Assembly: GCA_015232735.1 (NCBI GenBank)
Contig: JADFZC010000013.1
Span: 1-18,975 of the forward strand
Length of the DNA stretch: 18,975 nt
Source of the DNA: Oligoflexales bacterium
GTDB lineage: Bacteria; Bdellovibrionota; Oligoflexia; Oligoflexales; Oligoflexaceae
Reading direction: 5' to 3'
In this document: positions 1 through 7,584 of the stretch, one piece after another
Layout: each line of letters opens with the position of its first letter
How positions within the stretch are numbered: position 1 is the stretch's first letter
Position numbers and translations under genes: made by a program
Notes under the pieces: model-generated
What the model saw: the letters and a program-made list of their open reading frames with translations, nothing else
What the model was told of the DNA's origin: nothing
The model's database searches: none

Positions 1-77
1 TTGCGTTTTTGGGTTGTTGAGTAACAGATGCTCCTATGGGGTTATTTATATTAAGATAGTTTAGATAAAACAGAAAG

Positions 78-473
78 TTAAGCCAGCATCTGCTCTTTAT
101 TTTTCAGTGATTCAATGACTTGCTCTAAAATCATACCTTCAAGTTTATTCAACGATATGAAGGTGCCTCCCATGCGATATCTTGTATCATCAAACCAACG
201 GCATTCTACTCTGCAAATAATTCTTTTGGGAGCATAAATTCCAAGAGGGGGAAGATGAATGATCAACCAATACTGGTCACCAGGACGGCAGACTGTTTCT
301 CCTGTAAATTCAATTTTAAATCCACCAAGGCTCATGTCTAGGAGAACAGCACTATGGCAGAAAAAAGGAATGTATTTAAATCTTCTGATTTCCACAAGCG
401 AGTGAGAGAAATACCTCTCTTTTTCCCTTGTCTGTTCTTGTTTTTTTTCCTGTTGGGTTTCGACCGATGACAC
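78..473 (-). CDS. PilZ-domain protein, likely with a degenerate c-di-GMP site
   Basis: A small single-domain PilZ protein of about 131 aa. PilZ domains typically bind cyclic di-GMP and control motility, polysaccharide production or envelope functions. I place the start at a GTG (473) because GGGAGG lies 7 nt upstream. A longer open frame reaches an ATG at 575, but its extra 34 residues look like untranslated leader. After a charged Gln/Glu/Lys N-terminus, residues 30-34 read RRFKY. The canonical PilZ RxxxR motif thus keeps its first Arg but has Tyr at the second. The DxSxxG motif is intact as DMSLGG (residues 46-51), followed by beta-strand-like sequence with a GxF segment near the end. The family assignment rests on this motif order and on length. 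Ligand binding may be weakened or lost because of the missing second Arg. The gene is divergent from the GlpD-like gene, so the roughly 200-bp spacer should hold promoters for both. Confidence 0.75.
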   Translation of the reverse strand: MSSVETQQEKKQEQTREKERYFSHSLVEIRRFKYIPFFCHSAVLLDMSLGGFKIEFTGETVCRPGDQYWLIIHLPPLGIYAPKRIICRVECRWFDDTRYRMGGTFISLNKLEGMILEQVIESLKNKEQMLA

Positions 474-480
474 GTTAAGG

Positions 481-486
481 CCTCCC
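481..486 (-). promoter_or_regulatory. Shine-Dalgarno that decides the PilZ start
   Basis: On the minus strand this reads GGGAGG, 7 nt before the GTG at 473. It is a much better initiation context than that of the upstream in-frame ATG at 575. Confidence 0.6.
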
Positions 487-681
487 AAATTGAATATAAT
501 AGATACATTGCTTTTGTTGATTAAGCCTTTAACAAAACAATTCGAGGAAATGCTGAAAAGAATGATAGTGACCAATCAACGTCTTAATTCGTTTGTTTAT
601 TGTCTACATTAATTATAAGCTAATGAGATCTTGTCAGTCCATAAGAAGAGATCTTTTTTATCGAGGTGGATAGCGATTTCT

Positions 682-1962
682 ATGTATCAAAACCCATTAC
701 CTAAGCGAGTAAGGACACTGATTTTAGGGGGGGGTATTCATGGTTCAGGTGTATTGCACGATCTGGTTAGCAGAGGTTGGTGTGATGTGGTGTTGTTGGA
801 AAAGGGGGTAATAGGTTCAGGATCTAGCTCCAAATCAACAAAATTGATTCATGGGGGATTTAAGAATTTAAAAAATATCAGAGATATAACCTTCATTTCA
901 GAATCTTTGAGAGAACGAAATAATTTATTGAGGCTAGCAAGAGACATTGTCCATCCTATTGAGTTATATATTCCTATGCTCAAGGAAGGCAGTGTTCCCC
1001 CGTATATGATCAAAGCCGGATTGGTGCTATACGATCTATTGGCCGGCAGAGGAAAAATAAAGCCACACCGGAAGGTTTCAAGGGAACAGCTTGAAAAGGA
1101 GATTCCAATTTTGTCTACAGAGCTGTTTTCAGGGGGATATTTTTTCTGGGATGCTCAAACGGATGATCTGGCTTTAGTGAGGCGTGTGGCTGAATCTGCA
1201 GTCAGGCTCGGGGGCAAAATTTTTGAAAGATGTTTGGCCAAATCTGTCAAGGCAATTGATGACGGATGGTTGGTTGATGTTGAGAGGGAAGATGGGACTA
1301 TTCATACAATAAGTGCCCTCTATGTTGTAAACGCATTGGGTTCTTGGTCAAATTTTTTTTTAGAGAACAACAAGTTAAAACCGATTTACAGAGGCATCAA
1401 CAGCGAAGGCACACATGTTCTGCTCAACAACATAGACCTAAATAAGGGGCTTTTGCTGCAAGACCTCAAAGATAAAAGGTTTTTTTATGTTGTCCCCTGG
1501 TTTGACTATACGATTGTAGGCACTACTGAAAAAATATTCAGAGAAGATCCAGAGAAAATGGCAATAAGAAGTGAGTCTGTTAACGAACTGTTATCAAGGT
1601 TTAATCAGTTTTTCAAGGTTAAGGTTGATGACAGAAACGTTGTCGCGGCATTTTCCGGTCTTCGATGGTTAAAGTTGGATGACACCAGAGATATTGCGAG
1701 CACTTCCCGTTCATATGCGGTAAGTGAACATCAAAGCTCCAGAGGGCTTCTGCTTACTTTGTACGGAGGAAAATTGACGACATATAGAAGTCTGGCAGAA
1801 AAAATAGGTGACAGGATAACATCGCATTTTGGGGAATGGAAACCCTCCGGAACGTTGAAGGAAGAATCCTGGGTAGGCGATATTACTCGTTTTGAATCAG
1901 AAAAACGACTTCTTGACAGGTTTGTAAGAGGAGGTCCGGCATTTGTCAGAATTGAAGTTTAA
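682..1962 (+). CDS. Short GlpD-like FAD-dependent glycerol-3-phosphate dehydrogenase
   Basis: A homologue of FAD-dependent glycerol-3-phosphate dehydrogenase, which oxidises glycerol 3-phosphate to dihydroxyacetone phosphate at the inner membrane and passes electrons to quinone. The N-terminal dinucleotide-binding loop reads GGGIHGSG (about residues 16-23). It is followed by the family signature SSKSTKLIHGGFKNL, a WDAQTDDLALVRR segment (family pattern: Y/W-D-x-Q-x-D-D), VGTTEK, an SGLRWL strand and the C-terminal FAD motif GGKLTTYRSLAEK. At about 426 aa it is shorter than typical GlpD (500-560 aa), and most of the C-terminal helical DAO_C domain is absent. The start is uncertain. An in-frame TTG at 631 would add 17 residues, but ATG 682 directly precedes the family-like N-terminus, with a GAGG about 15 nt upstream. 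Because of the shortened C-terminus, a related FAD oxidoreductase with another 2-hydroxyacid-like substrate is possible. Confidence 0.75.
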   Translation: MYQNPLPKRVRTLILGGGIHGSGVLHDLVSRGWCDVVLLEKGVIGSGSSSKSTKLIHGGFKNLKNIRDITFISESLRERNNLLRLARDIVHPIELYIPMLKEGSVPPYMIKAGLVLYDLLAGRGKIKPHRKVSREQLEKEIPILSTELFSGGYFFWDAQTDDLALVRRVAESAVRLGGKIFERCLAKSVKAIDDGWLVDVEREDGTIHTISALYVVNALGSWSNFFLENNKLKPIYRGINSEGTHVLLNNIDLNKGLLLQDLKDKRFFYVVPWFDYTIVGTTEKIFREDPEKMAIRSESVNELLSRFNQFFKVKVDDRNVVAAFSGLRWLKLDDTRDIASTSRSYAVSEHQSSRGLLLTLYGGKLTTYRSLAEKIGDRITSHFGEWKPSGTLKEESWVGDITRFESEKRLLDRFVRGGPAFVRIEV

Positions 1963-1986
1963 ATTTTCTTTGTAAAAAATCAGGGT

Positions 1987-2123
1987 GGTACCTGACAATG
2001 CCATTCGGTTAAGGAATTTTCGTCATGCTGAGCAAAGCGAAGTATCCATTATCATTGCCGCCAGATTCTTCGGTTTTGCCTCAGGATGACGATTTTGCCC
2101 TTAACCGAATGCCATTGGGTACC
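1987..2123. repeat. Nested inverted repeat (MITE/REP-like palindromic element)
   Basis: A palindromic element of about 137 bp in the spacer between the GlpD-like gene and ileS. The outer arms both end in GGTACC (1987-1992 and 2118-2123) and contain a perfect 12-bp pair, ATTCGGTTAAGG at 2003-2014 with CCTTAACCGAAT at 2099-2110. Between these lie near-matching GGCATTG/GCCATTG segments with a 3-nt gap. An inner imperfect stem pairs 2021-2046 (begins CGTCATGCTGAG) with 2064-2091 (ends CTCAGGATGACG). The apical loop is about 17 nt. The inner stem resembles the dispersed CGTCAT-CTGAG-GAAG-ATCT palindromes found in many copies in various bacterial genomes. It has no coding capacity. It may be a non-autonomous mobile element, and it could also end transcription of the upstream gene, although no run of T follows. 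Confidence 0.75.
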
Positions 2124-2236
2124 GGAATCTTATAAAATCAATATAGATTCGTTAGAATTTATTGAAATTGCTGAGAAAAAATAGTACAGAAAACACCTGA
2201 TTGAAGGTGGGTATGAAAGTTTCTAGAACATGATAT

Positions 2237-2242
2237 GAGGAA
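2237..2242 (+). promoter_or_regulatory. Shine-Dalgarno that favours the inner ileS start
   Basis: GAGGAA lies 4-5 nt before ATG 2247. The ATG at 2235 overlaps this site and has no comparable upstream sequence, so 2247 is preferred. Confidence 0.5.
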
Positions 2243-2246
2243 CAGC

Positions 2247-5200
2247 ATGAAGGTTGCAGAATCGGGAATTAAATTTCCAAGGATGGAAACAGAAATTCTT
2301 AAGAACTGGGAGGAAAACAATACTTTTAAGCGATCTGTCGAGATGAGGAGGGGGGCAAGGCAATTTTCTTTTTATGATGGCCCTCCGTTTGCCAATGGAC
2401 TGCCTCACTATGGACACCTTCTTGCCAACACAATAAAGGATACGGTTCCACGTTACTGGAGTATGAAGGGATATTTTGTTGAAAGGAGATTTGGATGGGA
2501 TTGTCACGGACTTCCAGTGGAATACGAAATTGAAAAGAGGGAAGGTTTAAAAGGAAGGTCGGACATTATTGATTTGGGTGTGGCCAAGTTTAATGAGCTC
2601 TGCAGATCCTCTGTTTTTCACTATGTTTCTGAGTGGAAAAAAATTATTACTCGAATTGGAAGGTGGGTTGACTGGGATAATCAATACAGAACAATGGACA
2701 GATCCTTTATGGAGTCGGTCTGGTGGGTTTTCAGTGAACTGTACAACAAGGGATTGGTTTACAGAGGGCACAAAATAGTCCCGTATTCCCCGAGGATTAC
2801 GGCGGTTTTGTCAAATTTTGAGGCAAATCAGAACTATAAGGATGTTCAGGATCCGGCCATTACGGTAAAGTTCAAGCTGGTTGATGAAGAAGCTTACTTT
2901 TTGGCTTGGACCACAACACCATGGACTCTGATATCCAACTTGGCGCTTACAATAGGTCCAAATATAAAATATGCAAAAGTCAGAGAGAAAGAATCCGGAA
3001 TTTTTTATTATCTGGCAGAGTCAAGAATAAACGCGGTTTTCAAGCCTTTATCAAAAGGTCAAAGAGAATCTGTAGAAATTGTTGAAATAGTTGATTCTGA
3101 AAAACTGTTGGGAAGACGCTATGAGCCGTTGTTTCCGTATTTCAAGGATCAAAGGAATGCATTTAGGGTAATTTCGGCTGATTATGTTACTACTGACGAG
3201 GGGACTGGAATTGTCCATACAGCGCCTGCTTACGGAGAAGAGGATTTTCTATCCTGTATAAAAGCTGAAATAGATTTGGTTGATCCTCTCGATGAAGAAG
3301 CCAGATTTACAGACCTTGTGCCGGAATACCGCGGCATGTTTGTAAAGGATGCGGACAAGGCGATAATCAAGGATTTAAAGGAATCAGGCAAACTTCTAAA
3401 GCATGAAACGGTAGTTCACTCCTATCCATATTGCGACAGGACCGATTCCCCTCTTATCTATCGTGCAATCCCAGCCTGGTATGTTGCGGTCGAGCAATTC
3501 AGGGATCTTTTGGTTGAAAACAATGAGAAGATCAATTGGGTACCAGATAACCTCAAAGACGGAAGAATGGGCAACTGGCTTAGAAACGCCAGAGATTGGG
3601 CAATAAGCCGCAACAGGTTTTGGGGTACTCCCATTCCTATCTGGATTTGTAGCAAAAATGAAAACCATAGAGTATGCATTGGATCAGTAGGTGAACTGGA
3701 AAAAAGAACAAACAGGAAGGTAGATGATATTCACAAACATTTTATTGATGATTTGTCTTTTGAATGTCAAGAATGCAAAGGAACGATGAAAAGGATTAGC
3801 GAGGTTTTTGACTGCTGGTTTGAATCTGGAGCAATGCCCTATTCACAACTGCACTATCCCTTTGAAAACCAAGAGGAGTTTCATAAGAGTTTCCCGGCAA
3901 ATTTTATTGCTGAGGGGTTGGATCAGACAAGAGGATGGTTTTATACGCTGTGCGTTCTCAGTGGGGCGCTATTCAAGAAACCAGCCTTTCAAAATGTTGT
4001 GGTGAACGGTTTGATACTGGCAAGTGATGGCAGAAAGATGTCAAAAAGATGGCGTAATTATACACCCCCTGAAGAACTGATCGAAACTTATGGTGCGGAC
4101 AGTGTGAGATTATATATGCTTAATTCTTCTGTTCTAAAGGGTGGAGATTTGCGTTTTTCCAATGAAGGTGTGAAGGAAACGACAAGGGCTGTTTTGCTAC
4201 CTTTGTGGAATTCATATTCCTTTTTGTCCACATATGCTGCTGCGGATGAGTGGAAACCTGAGTTGTCTTTGGTGAATGGTAGTGCTCCGTCTGTTGAATG
4301 TGAAATGGATCAGTGGATCATTTCAAGATTTCAGACTTTGATTTCTAAAGTTCATGCTCAGATGGAGTCTTATAAATTGTTTTATGTTGTCCCGGAAGTC
4401 CTCGGATTTATAGAAGATTTGACAAATTGGTATATCAGACTGAATCGCAGACGTTTCTGGAGTGGATCAAAAACATTATCAAAGGATACTGAGGATGCAT
4501 ATCGGACCTTGTTTTATATCCTCGTTGGTTTTGCAAAGGTCTTTGCACCTTTTGCTCCTTTTATTTCTGAAAGGATATACAAAGATCTTACAGAGGGAAT
4601 AGATGGAGTGATGGAATCAGTACACCTATGTGACATGCCTAATGCTGATGGGAGCTTGATTAATGAGTCTTTAGAGAAAAAAATGTCTATGATTCGATCA
4701 GTTACGGAGCTTGGTCGGAGTCTCAGGTCCAAACATCAAATTAAGACAAGACAGGCACTTTCGAACATGCTTGTCATTACCAGGAATCCCGAGGATAGAA
4801 AATATATTGAAGGGGCTCGAAATATTATTCAATCCGAGTTGAACGTGAAGGAAATAGAATTTTCCACAGAGGAATCAAAGTATGTCAGCTTATCGATTAA
4901 GCCAAATCTAAGGACTTTGGGGAAGCGTCTTGGAAAAGACTTGAAAAGTTTTAAGGATCACCTTGAAGAACTAAGCAAGTCTCAAGAAGAGACTTTTGGG
5001 GTTTTGGCCAAATTGGAGAAAAATGGATCTGTCAAGTTGATGGATTATGATTTTACTGAAGAAGATTTTCTTATTGAAAGAGGTCCTAGGGATGAAAGGT
5101 TAATTGCGACTGAAAAGGGAATAACCATTTTGCTTGATACAACGCTAACTGAAGAACTGATCAATGAGGGAGTGGCCCGAGAGTTAATAAATCGAATACA

Positions 5201-5438
5201 GAAACTCAGAAAAGATAGTGATTTATTAGTAAGCGATAGAATTATCCTTGAGATTCATCCGGATGAAAAGATAACCCAAGTGGTCTCCGATCATAGGGAA
5301 TATATTTCTGAGGAGGTTTTGGCTACGGATATTATCATTGTCAAATCAAAGGAACATTTTAGAGTATCTACCAAGATAGATCATTGCGACGTAAATGGGT
5401 TTAATGTCTCGATAGGTTTGTCTGTAGCAAAGAATTAG
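2247..5438 (+). CDS. ileS: Isoleucyl-tRNA synthetase, type 2 (eukaryote-like)
   Basis: A class I aminoacyl-tRNA synthetase that charges tRNA-Ile in the cytoplasm and hydrolyses misactivated valine. It is about 1063 aa, within the normal range. The HIGH signature appears as HYGH (residues about 54-57, in the context GPPFANGLPHYGH). The KMSKS loop reads KMSKR (about 597-601), preceded by GLDQTRGWFYTL. Both variants, and the overall pattern, are typical of the eukaryotic-like IleS2 group that is often less sensitive to mupirocin. A CP1 editing domain occupies the middle (TTTPWT and DYVTTDEGTGIVHTAP are present). Cysteine pairs around residues 470-515 may bind zinc, and an anticodon-binding helical domain and C-terminal extension follow. 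An ATG at 2235 would add four residues, but the SD supports 2247. It ends in TAG, and the aminopeptidase gene starts 9 nt later, so the two may be cotranscribed. Confidence 0.97.
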   Translation: MKVAESGIKFPRMETEILKNWEENNTFKRSVEMRRGARQFSFYDGPPFANGLPHYGHLLANTIKDTVPRYWSMKGYFVERRFGWDCHGLPVEYEIEKREGLKGRSDIIDLGVAKFNELCRSSVFHYVSEWKKIITRIGRWVDWDNQYRTMDRSFMESVWWVFSELYNKGLVYRGHKIVPYSPRITAVLSNFEANQNYKDVQDPAITVKFKLVDEEAYFLAWTTTPWTLISNLALTIGPNIKYAKVREKESGIFYYLAESRINAVFKPLSKGQRESVEIVEIVDSEKLLGRRYEPLFPYFKDQRNAFRVISADYVTTDEGTGIVHTAPAYGEEDFLSCIKAEIDLVDPLDEEARFTDLVPEYRGMFVKDADKAIIKDLKESGKLLKHETVVHSYPYCDRTDSPLIYRAIPAWYVAVEQFRDLLVENNEKINWVPDNLKDGRMGNWLRNARDWAISRNRFWGTPIPIWICSKNENHRVCIGSVGELEKRTNRKVDDIHKHFIDDLSFECQECKGTMKRISEVFDCWFESGAMPYSQLHYPFENQEEFHKSFPANFIAEGLDQTRGWFYTLCVLSGALFKKPAFQNVVVNGLILASDGRKMSKRWRNYTPPEELIETYGADSVRLYMLNSSVLKGGDLRFSNEGVKETTRAVLLPLWNSYSFLSTYAAADEWKPELSLVNGSAPSVECEMDQWIISRFQTLISKVHAQMESYKLFYVVPEVLGFIEDLTNWYIRLNRRRFWSGSKTLSKDTEDAYRTLFYILVGFAKVFAPFAPFISERIYKDLTEGIDGVMESVHLCDMPNADGSLINESLEKKMSMIRSVTELGRSLRSKHQIKTRQALSNMLVITRNPEDRKYIEGARNIIQSELNVKEIEFSTEESKYVSLSIKPNLRTLGKRLGKDLKSFKDHLEELSKSQEETFGVLAKLEKNGSVKLMDYDFTEEDFLIERGPRDERLIATEKGITILLDTTLTEELINEGVARELINRIQKLRKDSDLLVSDRIILEIHPDEKITQVVSDHREYISEEVLATDIIIVKSKEHFRVSTKIDHCDVNGFNVSIGLSVAKN

Positions 5439-5447
5439 AGTTTTTAG

Positions 5448-6515
5448 GTGAATCGATTTCTTGGAACTCTTATTGGCTCTATCAGTACGGCTTTGTGGAT
5501 CTGTTTATCTGGTTGTTATACAGTTAGAATAGCCTATGAGCATAATAATCTTTATAACGCTAGAAAAAAAATTGATGATGTTATTTCTGATCCGGAAGTA
5601 TCCAGAGAGAAAAAGGAAAAATTACATATTGTAAAAAAGGTCGTGGCTTTTGCTGCTGATGAAGGATTTGAAACAGAAAGAGCCTACAATTATTTTATCG
5701 ATACAAAATCTATGGAAATTTCATATTTATTGCAGGCATCAAAGCCAGACAGGTTTGAATTTGTCACATTTTGGTTTCCTTTTGTCGGAAGAGTCCCATA
5801 CTTGGGTTTTTTTGATAAATCTGAATTGAAATCGGAGGCTTTGAAATTAAAGGATAAGGGATATGATGTTTCAACTTCTGTAGTGTATGGTTTTTCAAGT
5901 CTGGGATGGTTTGAGGATCCGATATATTCGCCAATGCTTAAAAACAGCGCAGAAGATCTTACGCATATATTATTTCATGAACTAGTTCATAGATCCATTT
6001 GGGTTAAGGGAGAAGTGGAGTTCAATGAGAATCTGGCTGAATTTCTGGCAAATAAGCTGACTGAAAAGTTTTTATCGAAAGAAGGTAAATCAGACCAGTT
6101 AAAAAAATATCTTTTGGAAATTAAGGATGACACGCTTTTTAAGGAATGGCTGTTGTCTTTGAAAGAAGAATTAAAAAATTTTTATGATATTTCAACTCAA
6201 AAAAATCAAAAAATTGAGGATATTCTTGAAGAAAAAAAGAGAATTATCAAAAAATATAAAAAGGAAAGAATGCCCTCTTTTTTTTCTCAGGAATTTAAAA
6301 AAATGATAGAGCAGAAAGAATGGAATAATGCCACTATCCTTGGAGCAAGTCTCTATTTCCCAGATAGCAATCGATTTGAAAAAGCATTCAGCTGTTTTAA
6401 GGGCGAGACATTTGCGAAATTTATTTGGATACTAAGGCAGAAGCTGATCGAATCAGGCGATCCTTTCATAGCCTTGGATAATATGTGTAATGTCGCCTAC
6501 AATAGGTCAGAGTAA
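5448..6515 (+). CDS. Putative aminopeptidase lipoprotein (PF10023-like zinc metalloprotein)
   Basis: A predicted lipoprotein metallopeptidase of 355 aa starting with GTG. The N-terminus is a lipoprotein signal peptide with lipobox LSGC (residues 20-23). It then matches the COG4324/PF10023 putative aminopeptidase family in order: an ARKKIDDVISDP helix near residue 40, a PFVGRVPYLGFFD segment (about 111-123), KGYDV, SSLGWFEDPI (150-159), then HELVH (177-181) and EFNENLAEF (191-199). The last two supply the zinc ligands and catalytic Glu in the HExxH...NE arrangement. The C-terminal third is Lys/Glu-rich and probably helical. It starts 9 nt after ileS on the same strand without a strong SD, so translation may depend on readthrough or coupling from ileS. 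The substrate is unknown. Family membership is well supported, while peptidase activity is inferred. Confidence 0.85.
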   Translation: MNRFLGTLIGSISTALWICLSGCYTVRIAYEHNNLYNARKKIDDVISDPEVSREKKEKLHIVKKVVAFAADEGFETERAYNYFIDTKSMEISYLLQASKPDRFEFVTFWFPFVGRVPYLGFFDKSELKSEALKLKDKGYDVSTSVVYGFSSLGWFEDPIYSPMLKNSAEDLTHILFHELVHRSIWVKGEVEFNENLAEFLANKLTEKFLSKEGKSDQLKKYLLEIKDDTLFKEWLLSLKEELKNFYDISTQKNQKIEDILEEKKRIIKKYKKERMPSFFSQEFKKMIEQKEWNNATILGASLYFPDSNRFEKAFSCFKGETFAKFIWILRQKLIESGDPFIALDNMCNVAYNRSE

Positions 6516-6605
6516 TGGATATTAGATTTGTCATGACGTTGTTGAACACTGTGAAGGTTTGATCCTGTCAAGGATTGATGCCCTGAATCTTTTATATTTT
6601 GGTGT

Positions 6606-7523
6606 TCACTCAAGCGTTATGGAAATAACCATCATAGTCTTAAGGAATAAATAAAAACAAGTACTGATAATTCCGAAGAAAGAAACCAAGAGTGATAGGG
6701 TAATAGTAATAATAAACGTTGTAAGGACATAACTTGGGCCAAATGAAAATCCGGGAAAGGAAGTAATAAAGAAATCCCTGGTCATATTGAATGTTGAATC
6801 GATATTTTGCAGATATCCACCTGCTAATAATATCATTGATATCATCAAATAAAATGCCATTCCAAGAGTCAGGACATGAAAAAAGAAAAACCATCTGTGA
6901 ATTGGGAATTTTTTTGTATATCTCATAAAAAGTGCATCAAGAATTATGGAGATAACACCTGATTTTTCCACTATTAAAATAACAGGAGCCAAAAGCAATA
7001 GAATAGAGATGATCAGCATGGGGATAAAAAATATTTGAGTAACAAACAGGATTGCTGCGCAAATAATCAATACTGCCAGCCATTTTGGCAAAGACCTTAT
7101 TCCGGACAAAAAACATTTGGTAGCTGATGGTATAGGGGAAATGCCAAGAACGACGCAGTTGACGAGATGAATTATGCCCAGATAAGCGGCGGACTGAATA
7201 ATCAATACAAAAATATAAAATAGGATATATTCAATTGTAAAACTCGATAATATCTTAAGAATGTCAAGGAAATTTACACTTTCAGCCATTGTATTGAAAA
7301 AGGCAATTTTTTTTAGATTCAATACTGAGTGATGACTTTTAAGACCAAAATATGATTCAAGAAATAAATGTGGAATTGCGATTCCAAAAAAGGTGAGATA
7401 AATCGTCTGGCGAAAGGATTTTTTCCAGGATTTTTTTATTATTCCCAAAAGTCCTGTTCCCAGTGATGGAAGAGAAGGCTTATCTGGATTGAGCTGATTT
7501 TTTAACGGATATTCTGACTCCAT
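6606..7523 (-). CDS. Multi-pass integral membrane protein of unknown function
   Basis: A 305-aa hydrophobic protein that I do not recognise. After a polar, Pro-rich N-terminus of about 25 residues it has roughly six membrane segments: near 40-57, 90-125 (probably two close helices), 145-185 (one long or two helices), 210-235 and 262-300. A basic WKKSFRQT stretch precedes the first helix and MRYTKKFPIHR sits between helices, which would place these loops in the cytoplasm. No transporter signature, catalytic motif or binding cassette is visible. The general layout recalls uncharacterised YciC/DUF975-type membrane proteins, but that is only a resemblance. It converges on the aminopeptidase gene and diverges from queE with a 61-bp spacer. 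Its SD (AGAGG about 12 nt from the ATG) is weak. Confidence 0.75.
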   Translation of the reverse strand: MESEYPLKNQLNPDKPSLPSLGTGLLGIIKKSWKKSFRQTIYLTFFGIAIPHLFLESYFGLKSHHSVLNLKKIAFFNTMAESVNFLDILKILSSFTIEYILFYIFVLIIQSAAYLGIIHLVNCVVLGISPIPSATKCFLSGIRSLPKWLAVLIICAAILFVTQIFFIPMLIISILLLLAPVILIVEKSGVISIILDALFMRYTKKFPIHRWFFFFHVLTLGMAFYLMISMILLAGGYLQNIDSTFNMTRDFFITSFPGFSFGPSYVLTTFIITITLSLLVSFFGIISTCFYLFLKTMMVISITLE

Positions 7524-7576
7524 GAAGAACCGGTACCTCTAGGAAGATAAAAATATATTTCAGTAGAATACCAACG

Positions 7577-7582
7577 AAGGAG
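7577..7582 (+). promoter_or_regulatory. queE Shine-Dalgarno with unusually short spacing
   Basis: AAGGAG stands only 2 nt before the ATG at 7585. The usual spacing is about 5-9 nt, and no other sensible start exists before the conserved NEIF motif, so initiation may be poor. Confidence 0.45.
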
Positions 7583-7584
7583 TT

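Noticed and set aside
1..77. The end of a gene entering from the left
   Set aside because: Frame 1 is open for only 7 codons before TAA and the other frames give no recognisable sequence, so no call can be supported.
474..575. An N-terminal membrane or signal segment for the PilZ protein from ATG 575
   Set aside because: The GTG at 473 has a strong SD at ideal spacing, and the longer version has none and adds no conserved sequence.
6516..6605. A terminator between the convergent aminopeptidase and membrane protein genes
   Set aside because: There is a 5-bp stem (ATCCT/AGGAT, 4-nt loop) and a distant GAACAC/GTGTTC pair, but no stable GC stem with a T-tract. This is too weak to list.
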